DNA of 64,000 nt from Aliamphritea spongicola. GTDB lineage: Bacteria; Pseudomonadota; Gammaproteobacteria; Pseudomonadales; Balneatricaceae. Made by a program: the position numbers and the translations under genes. The DNA lies in contig AP025283.1 of NCBI GenBank assembly GCA_024347235.1, positions 1,178,001 through 1,242,000 of the forward strand, read 5' to 3'. This document shows positions 43,139-54,820 of this stretch, in pieces. The notes under the pieces were generated by a model. That model was not told where the DNA came from and did not search any database. It saw nothing but the letters and a program-made list of their open reading frames with translations. Position 1 is the first letter of the stretch. Each line of letters begins with the position of its first letter.

Positions 43139-46100
43139 ATGCTAGTACTGCGTGGAGCGCCTGCTCTTTCTGCTTTTCGTCATGATAAGCTGCTGTCCGT
43201 CCTGCAATCCCAACTCAGCCAGGTAACGGCGATTTACGGTGAGTTCATGCATTTTGCTGATCTGCACCAAGACTTGTCTGAGCAAGAGCACACAATTTTG
43301 GAGCGAATTCTGCGCTACGGCCCTAAAGCTAAAGTGGAAGAGCCTTCAGGTCAATTGGTTTTAGTTGTGCCTCGTCCCGGCACGATATCTCCGTGGTCCA
43401 GTAAGGCGACAGATATTGCCAAAAACTGCGGCCTGTCAGCGATTAAGCGACTGGAGCGTGGTGTTGCGTACTATGTTCAGTCTGAAGCGCCGTTAACGGC
43501 GGAGCAACTGGCAATTGTTGAAGCAGCATTACATGACCGTATGGTTGAAGCTGTACTGGATGATGTGGCAGCAGCCGATGTTCTGTTCCGCAATGAAGAG
43601 CCTGCCCCGCTGACTGTGGTGGATATCATTGGCGGTGGCCGTGAAGCCCTGGTTGTTGCGAATACTGAACTGGGTCTGGCACTGGCTGAAGATGAAATTG
43701 ATTACCTGGTTGCCAGCTTTGTTGAGCTTAAGCGTAACCCAAGTGATGTTGAGTTAATGATGTTTGCACAGGCAAACTCTGAACACTGCCGTCACAAGAT
43801 TTTTAATGCTTCATGGGATATTGACGGTGAAGCACAGGATAAGTCGCTGTTCGCGATGATCCGTAACACCAATGAGCTGGGCGGTGAAAATATCCTGTCA
43901 GCATATTCCGATAACGCGGCAGTAATGGTTGGCAGCAAGGCTGGCCGTTTCTTTCCGAACCCGGAAACTAAGCAGTATGAAGCGAATCAGGAAGATATTC
44001 ACATCCTGATGAAGGTTGAAACCCACAACCACCCAACAGCGATTGCGCCACATGCCGGTGCGGCCACCGGTTCCGGTGGTGAGATCCGTGATGAAGGTGC
44101 GACCGGTAAAGGTTCCAAGCCAAAAGCAGGTCTGACAGGTTTTACCGTATCCGATCTGAAAATTCCTGGTTTCGAACAGCCTTGGGAGTCTGATTACGGC
44201 AAGCCGGAGCGTATCGTAAGCGCACTGGATATTATGCTGGATGGCCCGATTGGTGGTGCTGCGTTTAACAATGAATTTGGCCGCCCTGCACTGAATGGTT
44301 ATTTCCGTACTTTCGAGCAGAAGGTGAACGGTGCTGCCGGCGAAGAAATGCGCGGTTACCACAAGCCAATTATGATTGCCGGTGGTTACGGTAATATCCG
44401 TGGTGAACACGTTGATAAGGGTGAGATTCCTGTTGGTGCACAACTGATCTGTCTGGGCGGACCTGCAATGCAGATCGGTCTGGGTGGCGGTGCTGCTTCT
44501 TCTATGTCTTCCGGCAGTTCTTCAGAAGATCTGGATTTTGCATCCGTACAGCGTGATAACCCTGAGCTGGAGCGCCGTTGTCAGGAAGTTATCGATCAGT
44601 GCTGGCAACTGGGTGACGCTAACCCGATTGCCTTTATCCACGATGTGGGTGCCGGTGGTCTGTCAAATGCTTTCCCTGAGCTGGTGAAAGATGGTGGCCG
44701 CGGCGGTGATTTTGAATTGCGTAACGTCAACAATGATGAGCCGGGCATGTCACCACTGGCTATCTGGTGTAACGAAGCGCAGGAGCGTTATGTTATGGCG
44801 GTTGAGCCGCAGGACATGGCGCGTTTTGAAGCGATCTGTGCCCGTGAGCGTTGCCCGTATGCAGTCGTTGGTACTGCAATCGAAGAGAAACACCTGACCC
44901 TGGGTGATACTCACTTCGAAAATAAGCCGGTTGATCTGCCCATGTCAGTGCTGTTCGGTAAGCCACCAAAAATGCACCGTAGCGTAGAGCGTGTTGCTTA
45001 CAGTGTTCCGGCGTTTAACAGTGCAGAGATTAATCTGGAAGATGCTGCTGAGCGTGTTATGAAACTGCCTGCAGTCGCGTCTAAGTCTTTCCTGATCACC
45101 ATTGGTGACCGTTCGATTACCGGTCAGGTTGTCCGTGATCAGATGGTTGGCCCGTGGCAGGTACCTGTTGCGGATTGTGCGGTTACAACGTCTGCTTATG
45201 ATACTTATGCCGGTGAAGCAATGGCGATGGGTGAGCGTACCCCGCTGGCACTGGTTGATTCCCCAGCGTCTGGCCGTATGGCTGTGGGCGAAACCGTGAC
45301 CAACCTAGCGGCTGCACAGATCGACGATATTATTGATATCAAGCTGTCTGCAAACTGGATGTGTGCTGCCGGTCATCCGGGTGAAGATGAAAAACTGTAT
45401 GACACCGTGCGTGCGGTGGGTATGGAGCTGTGTCCAGAACTGGGGATTACCATTCCTGTGGGTAAAGACTCGATGTCTATGCGTACAGTCTGGGAAGATG
45501 AAGGTAAAGCTAAGTCAATGACGGCACCTACATCTCTGATCATTACCGGTTTCGCACCGGTAACAGATGTACGTAAGACACTGACCCCACAGCTGAAGAC
45601 TGATCAGGGTGAGACCGATCTGATCCTGCTGGATTTGGGTAATGGCCAGAACCGTCTGGGTCTGTCTGCGCTGGCGCAGGTATATAACGAAGTGGGCCAG
45701 GATGTACCGGATGTTGATGATGCTCAGCAGCTGGTTGCTTTCTTCAGCGCTGTTCAGGAACTGAACAAGCAGGGGCTGCTACTGGCTTACCATGACCGTG
45801 CAGATGGTGGTTTATTCACAACCGTCGCTGAAATGGCATTTGCCGGCCGTACCGGTGTGGATATTAATCTGGATCTGCTGGCGGCTGACAGTTCTGAATT
45901 CGCAGCGGCTCTGTATGCTGAAGAACTGGGTGCGGTTATTCAGGTTAAGCGTGATGATCTGCAAACTGTTCTGACAGAACTGAATGCTGCCGGTCTGGGT
46001 GATTGCGCTAAGGTGATCGGTTCCCTGAATCCGGATGACATGCTGCAGTTCAGCTTTGATGATGAAGCGGTTTACTCTGCATCCCGTATTCAGCTGCAGC

Positions 46101-47041
46101 GCTGGTGGGCTGAAACTTCTTATCAGATGCAGTCTCTGCGGGATAACTCAGAATGTGCACAGCAGGAATATGATGTGCTGCTGGATGCTGAAAACCCGGG
46201 TCTGAATGCCAAGCTGAGTTTTGATCAGAATGAAGATGTTGCTGCGCAAGTGAATGCGTCCGGTGAACGTCCGCGTGTGGCAATTGTCCGCGAGCAGGGT
46301 GTTAATGGCCATATCGAAATGGCAGCTGCTTTCGACCGTGCCGGCTTTGCTTCTGTGGATGTTCACATGAGCGATATCCTGGAAGGCCGGGTAACACTGG
46401 CTGACTTCAGAGGCCTGGTTGCCTGCGGTGGTTTTTCATACGGTGACGTACTGGGTGCCGGTGAGGGTTGGGCTAAGTCTATCCTGTTTAATACCCGTGC
46501 CCGTGAAGAGTTCAAGAACTTCTTCGAGCGTGAAGATACATTCGCACTGGGTATCTGTAACGGTTGTCAGATGCTGTCTAATCTTCATGAGCTGATTCCG
46601 GGTACAGATCACTGGCCACACTTCGTACGTAACATGTCTGAACAGTTTGAAGCCCGTGTTGCTATGGTTGAAGTGCAGGAAAGCCCGTCTGTATTCCTGA
46701 AAGGCATGGAAGGTTCGCAGATGCCAATCGCAATCGCACACGGTGAAGGCCGTGCTGAGTTTGCTGACCAAGCGCATTTTGACAATCTGAACGGTTCCGA
46801 GGCAGTTGCACTGCGTTATGTGGATAACTACGGTCAGGTCACTGAACAGTATCCGGCAAACCCGAACGGTTCTCCGGCCGGTATTGGCGGTGTTACCAGT
46901 AAGGATGGTCGTGTAACCATTATGATGCCGCACCCTGAGCGGGTTTTCCGTAGCGTAACCAATAGCTGGGCGCCGGATGAATGGCAGGAAGATGGTGCCT
47001 GGATGCGGATGTTCCGTAACGCCCGTGTCTGGGTAGGTTAA
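43139..47041 (+). CDS. purL: Phosphoribosylformylglycinamidine synthase PurL
   Basis: Intact, 1300 residues, the large gammaproteobacterial form. The N-terminal domain starts [19 protein letters not shown]. The synthetase domains contain [30 protein letters not shown] and [10 protein letters not shown]. The C-terminal glutaminase has [13 protein letters not shown] with the catalytic Cys and IAIAHGEGR, ending [10 protein letters not shown]. An upstream in-frame ATG (43031) would add 36 residues that do not fit the family. No frameshift over 3.9 kb, a contrast with its neighbours. Confidence 0.98.
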   Translation: MLVLRGAPALSAFRHDKLLSVLQSQLSQVTAIYGEFMHFADLHQDLSEQEHTILERILRYGPKAKVEEPSGQLVLVVPRPGTISPWSSKATDIAKNCGLSAIKRLERGVAYYVQSEAPLTAEQLAIVEAALHDRMVEAVLDDVAAADVLFRNEEPAPLTVVDIIGGGREALVVANTELGLALAEDEIDYLVASFVELKRNPSDVELMMFAQANSEHCRHKIFNASWDIDGEAQDKSLFAMIRNTNELGGENILSAYSDNAAVMVGSKAGRFFPNPETKQYEANQEDIHILMKVETHNHPTAIAPHAGAATGSGGEIRDEGATGKGSKPKAGLTGFTVSDLKIPGFEQPWESDYGKPERIVSALDIMLDGPIGGAAFNNEFGRPALNGYFRTFEQKVNGAAGEEMRGYHKPIMIAGGYGNIRGEHVDKGEIPVGAQLICLGGPAMQIGLGGGAASSMSSGSSSEDLDFASVQRDNPELERRCQEVIDQCWQLGDANPIAFIHDVGAGGLSNAFPELVKDGGRGGDFELRNVNNDEPGMSPLAIWCNEAQERYVMAVEPQDMARFEAICARERCPYAVVGTAIEEKHLTLGDTHFENKPVDLPMSVLFGKPPKMHRSVERVAYSVPAFNSAEINLEDAAERVMKLPAVASKSFLITIGDRSITGQVVRDQMVGPWQVPVADCAVTTSAYDTYAGEAMAMGERTPLALVDSPASGRMAVGETVTNLAAAQIDDIIDIKLSANWMCAAGHPGEDEKLYDTVRAVGMELCPELGITIPVGKDSMSMRTVWEDEGKAKSMTAPTSLIITGFAPVTDVRKTLTPQLKTDQGETDLILLDLGNGQNRLGLSALAQVYNEVGQDVPDVDDAQQLVAFFSAVQELNKQGLLLAYHDRADGGLFTTVAEMAFAGRTGVDINLDLLAADSSEFAAALYAEELGAVIQVKRDDLQTVLTELNAAGLGDCAKVIGSLNPDDMLQFSFDDEAVYSASRIQLQRWWAETSYQMQSLRDNSECAQQEYDVLLDAENPGLNAKLSFDQNEDVAAQVNASGERPRVAIVREQGVNGHIEMAAAFDRAGFASVDVHMSDILEGRVTLADFRGLVACGGFSYGDVLGAGEGWAKSILFNTRAREEFKNFFEREDTFALGICNGCQMLSNLHELIPGTDHWPHFVRNMSEQFEARVAMVEVQESPSVFLKGMEGSQMPIAIAHGEGRAEFADQAHFDNLNGSEAVALRYVDNYGQVTEQYPANPNGSPAGIGGVTSKDGRVTIMMPHPERVFRSVTNSWAPDEWQEDGAWMRMFRNARVWVG

Positions 47042-47080
47042 GCAAAGCAAAGCAAAGCAAAGCAAAGCAAAGCAAAGCAA
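47041..47080. repeat. Pentanucleotide repeat (AGCAA)8
   Basis: Eight perfect copies of AGCAA (the same as GCAAA in another phase) run directly from the purL stop codon into its 3' untranslated region. They are followed by AGCTTTAGCT. The repeat is outside any coding region. Confidence 0.97.
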
Positions 47081-47098
47081 AGCTTTAGCTGCTGATTT

Positions 47099-47136
47099 GA
47101 AAAGCCCTGTACCTTTGCCGGTATAGGGCTTTTTGT
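47099..47136 (+). terminator. Intrinsic terminator after purL
   Basis: GAAAAGCCCTGTACC and GGTATAGGGCTTTTT pair with one internal mismatch and are followed by T. It lies 58 bases after the stop, beyond the pentanucleotide repeat. Confidence 0.88.
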
Positions 47137-47229
47137 GTCTGTTTAAAAGTGATCTGAAGTGAATCTCAGTTGGTTGCTAGGTGGTAGGTGGTAGGTGGCA
47201 GGGTAAGGAAGGCGCGTTTTATCCGGATA

Positions 47230-47266
47230 GAAAAAGCCCCGTATCTTTGCAGATACGGGGCTTTCC
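47230..47266 (-). terminator. Intrinsic terminator after the TPR/Cds6-like gene
   Basis: AGCCCCGTATCT and AGATACGGGGCT flank a four-base loop, with a run of T on the minus-strand exit side. The uncorrected ORF of the gene reads straight through it. Confidence 0.9.
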
Positions 47267-47280
47267 TGAAGAAAGGCTGA

Positions 47281-48698
47281 TCAGAGGGTTTTTCAGCACT
47301 GATTTTCCAGCTGCGGTTTTCCAGGGAGAAGATCAGGGACTTATAGATATTGTCCTGGAAGCTGTTGGACGTGTAGTCCTGCAGGAATACAACCCGGACA
47401 CGGCCATCTGGCAGGGCGCTCATGGTTACATCTGAAACGCCAACACGGATGAAGGTTGGTTTGCTCAGGCGGATGTTACGGGTATTACGCCATGTGCGGT
47501 TACTGGTTTGGCTGTTTGGCTGGTAACCAGGCACATAGTAGCTCAGGTAATCCTGAACATTCTGATCAGACCAGGCGCTGGCCCAGCCGTTCAGTGCCTG
47601 ATTCAGTTCCTGCTGGATCGCCGGGCTCAGCTCAGTATTATTCTGGGCAGCGCTCTTAGCCAGTGCAACGGTGCTGGCTGCAGTCGGTTCAGGTAGCGGG
47701 GTTGCCGGTGCCGTCAACGTATCGGTTTGTTGCGTAGAGTCTGCTGTTTCCGTCGTTTCAATCACCGGGCGCGGTGCTGCATCTTCAGGCAAGCGTTCTT
47801 CAATCTCGAGTGGCTTATTCTTCGCCGGTGTTGGTGCCGGTGCAGGGGATGGTTCTACCTGTGCAGCCACAGGGCTTACTGATGCCAGAAGTGTCGGATC
47901 AACATTATTCGTTGGTGAGAATATTTTGCCGCCGATAGGCCGTGCCAGATATACCTGGTCCAGTGTGGCCAGTTGTGGTGGGGCAATCTTCTCTTTGCTG
48001 TCGAGATCCAGGGCACGGTTATAAGCCTGGTTGGCCAGATTGGCATAAATGGCTTTCAGGTTTTGCTGTACCTGGGCGTAACTTGGGTGGGTGTTGAATG
48101 CCTGTAACAGGGTGGCAACAGCTTTATCGTTGTTGCCACGCAGGGCGTAGATTGTTGCCAGGTTGTTATAGGCTTCAGGTGCGTCCGGATAAATACCGAT
48201 CAGCTTATTGAAAACATCTTCTGCCGCCTGAAGCTTATTGCGCTTAATCAGTGCGGTGCCATACAGCAACCAGGCGTTAGCATCTTTAGGGTTATCGTTC
48301 AGATAATCATTGATCTGGTTAAAGGCCTGGGTGTTTTTACCGGCGTCCTGTAAATCCCGGACACGCTGCAGTTCTGTTGCCAGTAGCTGTGAATTGTATT
48401 CCAGCTTGGTTTGTAGTTCTGTGTTTTGGCTAGCGGCTGATACAGCGCTGTTTGCTGAAGCGGTTTTGCCGTCGGATTCATTGTCCAGCCAGCGCTGAAG
48501 CTGATCCAGCTTGGCGTTAATGTCTGCGCTGTTGCTGTTCTGCTGACCGGATTTGGCACAGTCAAATTCATTTTGCGCGCCGGCATTCATGCAGAATGCA
48601 TCTGATTCCTGGGCGGCAAATGCAGAAGATGCGCATACCATGCCAAGGGATATTGCCAGTGTCAGAGGTTTCAGAAGCGTGCCAGACTGTGTTGCCAT
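47281..48698 (-). CDS. Secreted TPR protein with Cds6-type C-terminal domain (frameshifted at the end)
   Basis: About 472 residues. A signal peptide (LLKPLTLAISLGMVCASSAFA) starts from the ATG at 48698. A Gln/Ser-rich segment precedes three or so TPR helices at about 110-240 (AWLLYGTALIKRNKLQAAED, AYNNLATIYALRGNNDKA). A Pro/Thr/Ala linker leads to an NTF2/SnoaL-like domain at about 380-470 (LNGWASAWSDQNVQDYLSYY, RVRVVFLQDYTSNSF). That end domain is found on L,D-transpeptidase-associated proteins such as Cds6. The raw frame continues to 47166 through the terminator; one added A near 47287 gives a TGA at 47281-47283. Its role in envelope growth is inferred. Confidence 0.8.
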
Positions 48699-48856
48699 AA
48701 GATATGATCCGAAGATTGCCCGAACAGCAAAAGCGCTGTTGTAATTTAAGTCCATGTACCCGCGAACGGGCCTGACGATTATAGCTTGAATCCTTGCGTG
48801 GGTAAGCCCTGTAAGTCATCAGAGGGGTAAAAAATATTTTTCATGAAGAGTGGTTA

Positions 48857-48898
48857 TAAAAATGGCGCAGATCCTGAAGGATTTGCGCCATTTTTAGT
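48857..48898 (-). terminator. Intrinsic terminator after purD
   Basis: On the minus strand AAAATGGCGCA and TGCGCCATTTT pair around an imperfect inner stem (TCC/GGA) and are followed by T. It lies about 13 bases after the purD stop codon. Confidence 0.88.
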
Positions 48899-48910
48899 CG
48901 TCATGCCGGT

Positions 48911-50194
48911 TTATGTGTTTTCTCTGGCGATTGCCCGGTAGGCAATGTCGTCACGGTAGTAAACACCTTTCCAGTCGATCATTTTCGTCAGCGTATAGGC
49001 AAGTTTTTGTGCTTCGGTTACGCTGTTGCCCAGTGCAGCTGCGCACAGTACGCGGCCACCGCTGGTGACGATATTACCGTCTTTTTCGCTGGTGCCTGCG
49101 TGGAAAACCTTGCTATCTGCAGGTACCTGTTCCGGCAGGCTGATCACGTCACCTTTCGGATAGTTGCCCGGATAGCCGTCTGCCGCCAGTACTACACCTA
49201 CGGCGCAGCGAGGGTCCCAGTCAGCAGTTGTGGTATCCAGCTTGCCGTCCAGTGCTGCATTAGCCAGTTCAACGATGCTGGATTTCAGACGCATCATGAT
49301 TGGCTGGGTTTCAGGATCGCCGAAGCGGCAATTGTATTCGATTACCTTTGGTGTGCCGTCGGCAGCAATCATCAGGCCTGCATACAGGAAGCCTACGTAG
49401 GTATTACCTTCTTCAGCCATGCCGTTAACGGTTGGGATGATGACTTCATCCATGATGCGGTTGTGGATATCCGCTGTAACGACAGGTGCAGGGGAGTAAG
49501 CACCCATACCGCCGGTATTCGGACCGGTATCGCCATTGGCTGCGCGTTTGTGATCCTGACTGGTAGCCATTGGCAGTACGTTTTTGCCATCAACCATGAC
49601 GATGAAGCTGGCTTCTTCGCCTTCCAGGAATTCTTCAATGACGACGCGGTGACCGGCTTCTCCGAATGCATTGCCGGCAAGCATGTCACGGATAGCAGCT
49701 TCTGCCTCTTCCAGTGTCATGGCAACAATAACACCTTTGCCGGCAGCCAGGCCGTCTGCCTTGATGACGATCGGAGCACCCTGTTCACGCACATAGGCAA
49801 TTGCAGGGTCGATTTCAGTGAAGTTTTTGTAAGCGCCGGTAGGAATCTGATGACGTTCCAGGAAGTCCTTGGTAAATGCTTTGGAGCCTTCCAGCTGGGC
49901 TGCGCCTTTGCTCGGGCCAAAGCAGCGCAGGCCTTCGCTTTCAAAACGGTCGACGATGCCTTCTACCAGTGGCGCTTCAGGGCCAACAATGGTCAGGGCA
50001 ATCTGATTGTTCTTGGCAAAGTCTACCAGAGCATCCTGGTCCATCACGTCGATAGCAACGTTTTCCAGTTTGGCTTCCAGTGCGCAGCCGGCGTTACCCG
50101 GCGCAACAAATACTTTGCTGACGTTGTCATCCTGAGCGGCTTGCCAGGCAAGGGCGTGTTCCCGACCACCGGAACCAATGACTAAGATTTGCAT
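48911..50194 (-). CDS. purD: Phosphoribosylamine-glycine ligase PurD
   Basis: Intact, 427 residues of the ATP-grasp fold. N-terminal ILVIGSGGREHALAW, then VGPEAPLVEGI, PIVIKADGLAAGKGVIVA, the signature DHKRANGDTGPNTGGMGAYSP and IEYNCRFGDPETQ. It couples phosphoribosylamine to glycine in purine synthesis. It follows purH by 58 bases, with a strong hairpin between them. Confidence 0.98.
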   Translation of the reverse strand: MQILVIGSGGREHALAWQAAQDDNVSKVFVAPGNAGCALEAKLENVAIDVMDQDALVDFAKNNQIALTIVGPEAPLVEGIVDRFESEGLRCFGPSKGAAQLEGSKAFTKDFLERHQIPTGAYKNFTEIDPAIAYVREQGAPIVIKADGLAAGKGVIVAMTLEEAEAAIRDMLAGNAFGEAGHRVVIEEFLEGEEASFIVMVDGKNVLPMATSQDHKRAANGDTGPNTGGMGAYSPAPVVTADIHNRIMDEVIIPTVNGMAEEGNTYVGFLYAGLMIAADGTPKVIEYNCRFGDPETQPIMMRLKSSIVELANAALDGKLDTTTADWDPRCAVGVVLAADGYPGNYPKGDVISLPEQVPADSKVFHAGTSEKDGNIVTSGGRVLCAAALGNSVTEAQKLAYTLTKMIDWKGVYYRDDIAYRAIARENT

Positions 50195-50199
50195 AATTT

Positions 50200-50243
50200 T
50201 TCTGCCTATAAAAACGGTTCAGCCGGCGAAAGCCGGCTGAAGG
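50200..50243 (-). terminator. Hairpin with T run between purH and purD
   Basis: A perfect ten-base stem, TTCAGCCGGC/GCCGGCTGAA, with a four-base loop lies between the two genes. On the minus strand it is followed four bases later by GTTTTTATAG. It looks like a partial terminator or an mRNA-stabilising stem that could lower purD expression relative to purH. Confidence 0.6.
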
Positions 50244-50252
50244 TGTAACTGA

Positions 50253-51835
50253 TTAGTGACGGAAATGACGCATGCCTGTGAAGACCATGGCGATACCATG
50301 CTCATCGGCGGCGGCGATGATCTCCTGATCGCGCATTGAACCGCCCGGCTGAATGATTGCAGAGATACCTGCAGCAGCCGCGGCATCAATGCCGTCGCGG
50401 AACGGGAAGAAAGCGTCGGACGCCATGACTGAACCCGGTACAACCAGGCCTTCATCAGCTGCTTTAATTCCGGCGATTTTGGCACTGTATACACGGCTCA
50501 TCTGGCCGGCACCAATGCCGATTGTCTGGCCGTCTTTGGCGTAAACAATGGCGTTGGATTTAACAAACTTAGCCACTTCCCAGCAGAACAGCAGGTCACG
50601 CATTTGCTGTTCGTCCGGTTGCTTCTGGGTAACGATTTTAAGATCAGCTGCGTTGACCATGCCCAGATCCTGATCCTGTACCAGCAGGCCGCCGTTAACA
50701 CGCTTATAGTCAAAGCGCTGCGCACGTTCTGCGCTCCATTCACCGCAGGCCAGCAGGCGTACGTTAGGCTTGCCGGCAACAATGTCGGAAGCTTCCTGAG
50801 TAACAGACGGTGCAATGATGACTTCAACAAACTGACGGTCGATGATGGCCTTGGCAGTGGTTGCATCCAGTTCACGGTTGAACGCGATGATGCCGCCAAA
50901 TGCTGAGGTCGGATCAGTCAGGTAGGCTTTGTTGTAGGCTTCCAGAATGTCACCACCGATTGCTACGCCGCATGGGTTAGCGTGTTTAACGATAACACAG
51001 GCCGGCTCAGCGAAAGGTTTTACGCACTCAAGTGCTGCGTCAGTATCGGCAACATTGTTAAAGGAGAGTTCTTTACCCTGCAGCTGGCGTGCGGTAGCAA
51101 CGCTGGCTTCAGTTGGGTTGGATTCAACATAGAAAGCAGCACGCTGGTGCGGGTTTTCGCCGTAACGCATTTCCTGTGCTTTAACAAACTGGGTGTTAAA
51201 GGTGCGCGGGAATGCTGCTGGTTCTTCTTCGCTGCCATCGGTGATTGCACCCAGGTAGTTAGCGATCATGCCATCGTAAGCAGCAGTATGTTCAAATGCC
51301 TGTACTGCCAGATCAAAACGGGTTGCATGGCTCAGACCCTGATTTTCATCCAGTTCAGCTATGATACGCTGATAGTTATCTGCACTGACGACAATTGCCA
51401 CGTCTTTGTGGTTTTTGGCTGCAGAGCGAACCATAGTCGGGCCGCCAATGTCGATATTTTCAATAGCCAGTGGCAGGTCGCAGTCCGGACGGGCGATGGT
51501 TTGCTCGAACGGATACAGGTTAACAACAACCATGTCGATCGGGTTGATGCCGTGTTCTTCCATAATACCGTCATCGGTACCGCGGCGACCGAGAATGCCA
51601 CCGTGTACTTTCGGGTGCAGAGTCTTAACCCGACCATCCATCATTTCAGGAAAACCGGTGTAGTCAGATACTTCAACCGCAGGGATCTGGTTGTCTTGCA
51701 GTAGCTTGTATGTGCCGCCGGTAGAAAGGATTTCAACGCCGCGCTGACTCAAAGCCTGGGCGAATTCAACGATGCCGGTTTTGTCAGATACGCTGATCAG
51801 CGCGCGACGAACCGGGGTATTTTTTGCTCTGCCAT
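50253..51835 (-). CDS. purH: Bifunctional AICAR formyltransferase/IMP cyclohydrolase PurH (frameshifted)
   Basis: About 527 residues. The N-terminal IMP cyclohydrolase domain has [22 protein letters not shown] and [19 protein letters not shown]. The C-terminal transformylase has [37 protein letters not shown] and the terminal [20 protein letters not shown]. It makes the last two steps to IMP. One break near 51822 (A run, MAEQKNTPVRR) separates the start at 51835 from the rest. Confidence 0.97.
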
Positions 51836-51872
51836 GGTTGTTTATCTTCGATGGTTAAGGTTAGACGGGGAT

Positions 51873-52157
51873 TTACAGAAGACCGTATTGTTTCAGCTTC
51901 TTACGCAGGGTACCACGGTTGAGGCCGAGTACTTCTGATGCTTTGGTCTGGTTATCCTTGGTGTAAGTCATCACTGCTTCAAACAGTGGTGCTTCGATTT
52001 CCGACAGAACCATCTGGTAGACATCTGTTACCGGTTGACCATCCAGTTGATGGAAATAATCCGATAAAGACGTTTCAACACTGTCACGCAGGGTGCGGTG
52101 TGAACTTTCAGTTGGTAGTTCTGAGGTAAACGGCTGAGTATGTGTATTGTTTTCCAC
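51873..52157 (-). CDS. fis: DNA-binding protein Fis
   Basis: Intact, 94 residues. The C-terminal helix-turn-helix reads AVMTYTKDNQTKASEVLGLNRGTLRKKLKQYGLL, almost identical across gammaproteobacteria; a flexible N-terminus precedes it. Fis bends DNA and activates rRNA promoters during fast growth. It follows dusB with a 29-base gap, the conserved dusB-fis pairing, and purH lies downstream. Confidence 0.97.
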   Translation of the reverse strand: MENNTHTQPFTSELPTESSHRTLRDSVETSLSDYFHQLDGQPVTDVYQMVLSEIEAPLFEAVMTYTKDNQTKASEVLGLNRGTLRKKLKQYGLL

Positions 52158-52186
52158 GGTATGTCGGTATCCAAATCTGCAACAGG

Positions 52187-53171
52187 TCAGGCCGCTGCAC
52201 TTGCACAGGCAAGTTCAGCAAAGTAGGCCGTAATCGCATCACGCTGTTGCGAACATGTTTCTAGTGAGTTAAAAGCTTTTCGGAAGTCAGTGCCACCGGG
52301 TTTGTCTTTGAGGTACCAGCCTACGTGCTTACGCGCTATGCGAATACCCAGATATTCTTCATAGAAAGCGTAAAGTGCATTCAGGTGCCCTAACAGGGTG
52401 TCTCTGACTTCTGTCCCTTCAGGAGGGGTAATTCATTTCCAGTAGCAAGGTAGTGGTTTATTTCCCGAAAAATCCACGGATTTCCCTGTGCGGCGCGGCC
52501 AACCATGACGGCATCAGCACCGGTAAAGTTAAGTACTTCGCCGGCCTTTTGCGGGGTGGTGATGTCACCGTTGGCAAACAGGGGAATATCAATGCTCTGC
52601 CGGATAGCTGCAATGGTGTCGTATTCCACGTCACCTTTATATCCGCAACTGCGGGTACGGCCGTGTACAGCCAGTGCCTGAATACCTGCGTCCTCTGCGA
52701 TCCGTGCAATGGTAACGCCGTTACGGTTATCAGGTGACCATCCGGTACGGATTTTGAGTGTAACCGGAACATCAACTGCAGCCACGGTGGCTTCGAGAAT
52801 ATCGCGAACCAGTTGTTCGTCTTTCAGTAATGCGGATCCGGCCGCTTTATTGCAAACTTTTTAGCCGGGCAGCCCATGTTGATGTCAATGATATGCGCGC
52901 CGTTAGCGACATTAAGCCGCGCAGCATCTGCCATCATTTGCGGATCTCCGCCGGCGATCTGTACCACCCGGAGAGGATCATTTTCATCGTACTGAAGACG
53001 CAGGCTTGATTTGCGGGTATTCCACAGCCGGGTGTCGGAGGTTACCATTTCGGAAGCCGCCATCCCCGCCCCTAACTGCTTACACAGTTGCCGGAACGGT
53101 AGGTCAGTGACGCCTGCCATTGGTGCCAGGATTACCTGACTGTCAATGGTATGGTTTCCGATTTGAAACAT
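52187..53171 (-). CDS. dusB: tRNA-dihydrouridine synthase DusB (frameshifted)
   Basis: About 328 residues. FMN-barrel motifs: LAPMAGVTDLPFRQL, the active-site INMGCPAKKVCNKAAGSALL with the catalytic Cys, VHGRTRSCGYKG, LFANGDITTPQKA, and the family tail RKHVGWYLKDKPGG. It reduces uridines in the tRNA D-loop. Breaks lie near 52858 (A run) and 52425 (short runs at NELPPPEGTEV). First gene before fis. Confidence 0.95.
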
Positions 53172-53354
53172 CTGCCAACCCTGAGCCTGAAAGAAATAGC
53201 ATTACCCTGACTGCGGGCAGTCGCGGGTTTCATGCTGTCTGGAAGGCGGACAATAATACCTTTATGTGGCAGGCGGGCCAAGCAGTTTTTGATGCTTTTT
53301 AACCGTTTTTGGTGTTGCAAAGCAGCAAGAAATAGGCTTATAGCCGGCGGCTTG

Positions 53355-54817
53355 TCAGGCTGGAGGGTGAAGGCTGACTTCATACCCCACTGCAGCGCGT
53401 CCAGGGTCAAGAACATCCAGATGAACCTGAATACTGTGTTCCTGTGGCATTCTTGACGGATCCAGAGAGGCGGAATTCAGGTATTCAGCCGGCTGGAATG
53501 TTCGTCGCTTAATGATGCTGCCGTTACGGTCGGAAAATGCCAGTCTTATGGCCGGAAAGGCTTGCTCGAAGGCTCCCTGATTTTTCAGCAACATACTGAT
53601 TTTCAGTACACCCTGATATTCCTTGTGCTCTTGCACAATCAGCTGCTCGGTGATGATGTCCGGAATATTTTCCGGCACGGCTAACCGACAGTCGATCTGC
53701 TCACATACCGGTTTATACAGTTTGGCCAGCGCTGGCTGGCGAATAAGATCATTACGCTCGAACCACATGTACTGTAATAGCAGGCAGCTCAGGGCCAGGA
53801 AGATAATCAGGGCCAGCGAAAGGGTTTTGCCGGGTGGCTGCTGAGTGGCCCGGATCATAACAGGTTCAGTCTGCTGAGGGACAAAACCGGTTTCTTTATC
53901 TTCAGTAGCAGGGTGGAGTGCCAGAATACTGCTGTGTGCCGGGGAGCCTGGGCTTCGTCTGTCTGCGGTGCCGGTTGCTGATCGGTTGCAGTCAGCGGAT
54001 TACTAGCGTTTCGTAACAGTTCCTGCAGCTTTTTTCAGCCGGATTCAGATAACCGTGTTCTTCGTCTCTGGCCTGATAGCTGGTCTGGTGACGATGCAGT
54101 GCCTGACGGATCCGTTCACTCTGCTCGCTTGTATCTGTCGGCTGCGAATCCTTTGAGTGCGTAGTAGATGTCTGTTGCTGGTTGCCTTGGGCACCCGGAG
54201 AGGCTGTAATCACGGAGATTTGAGGCTGTGATGCTGGCTTGTCTTGTGGTTGAGTGCCGGTAATCTCTAGCTTCTGATCTGAATCAGAGGGCTGTGCTTT
54301 GCTTTTTCGGGAGGTTGTTTTTTGTTATTGCTTAACTTCGGCTGTTGCTGAGGTTTCACCGGACTGGCCTGCCGGATGTGCAAACTGACGGGCTGTTCTG
54401 ACACTTCCTTTGTTTCAGTTTCTGCAGGCCGTGCCGGTACTGCCATTTCCGTTGGTGAAGGTGTAACGGTTTGTGCTGTATGTTTGCTGTTCTCAAACAG
54501 GGCCTGCACAGGCTGATCCAGATCCAGAGGCTGGGGCGTCTCCTGTTGCACGGGCTTTTTGCCGGAATAAACGCTTTCGGGATTGCGGGACGCACTGGCG
54601 GTTTGTCCTGCGGCGCAGCCGGTCTGGTTGGTTCCGTGACAGCTTCAGGCGCTTTTATCGGTTGTCTGGGTTCCGGTACTTTGCACAGTTCAGCATTAAA
54701 TACCTCCAGGCAGGTACCGCAGCGTACCTTGCCGTGGGCTATTTTTAGTTGTCCTGCGGTGACCTGAAAGCGAGCTTTACAGGCCGGACATTCTGTAATC
54801 AGGCGCTGCTGCTTCAC
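53355..54817 (-). CDS. Zinc-ribbon/DUF3426 membrane protein (frameshifted)
   Basis: About 488 residues. A GTG start at 54817 gives an MJ0042-type zinc ribbon (ITECPACKARFQVTAGQL, VRCGTCLEVF) with two CxxC pairs. A long Pro/Gln/Glu-rich disordered region follows, then one transmembrane helix (LALIIFLALSCLLLQYMWF). The extracytoplasmic DUF3426 domain has LYKPVCEQIDCRL and ends in VDP-like LDVLDPGRAAVGYEV. Breaks lie near 54560, 54303, 54032 and 53948. It starts three bases after the prmA stop and is usually its partner. Function unknown. Confidence 0.85.
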
Positions 54818-54820
54818 GAT

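Noticed and set aside
47041..47080. Phase-variation switch
   Set aside because: The pentanucleotide repeat is after the stop codon and not in a promoter or coding region, so length change cannot switch a reading frame.
47166..47280. C-terminal extension of the TPR/Cds6-like protein
   Set aside because: The extension is translated from the gene's own terminator and beyond, so it is best explained by one missing A before the real stop.
49007..50185. A 392-codon plus-strand ORF opposite purD
   Set aside because: It is fully antisense to an intact, highly conserved purD and lacks any recognisable motif. Codon bias of the real gene leaves the opposite frame open.
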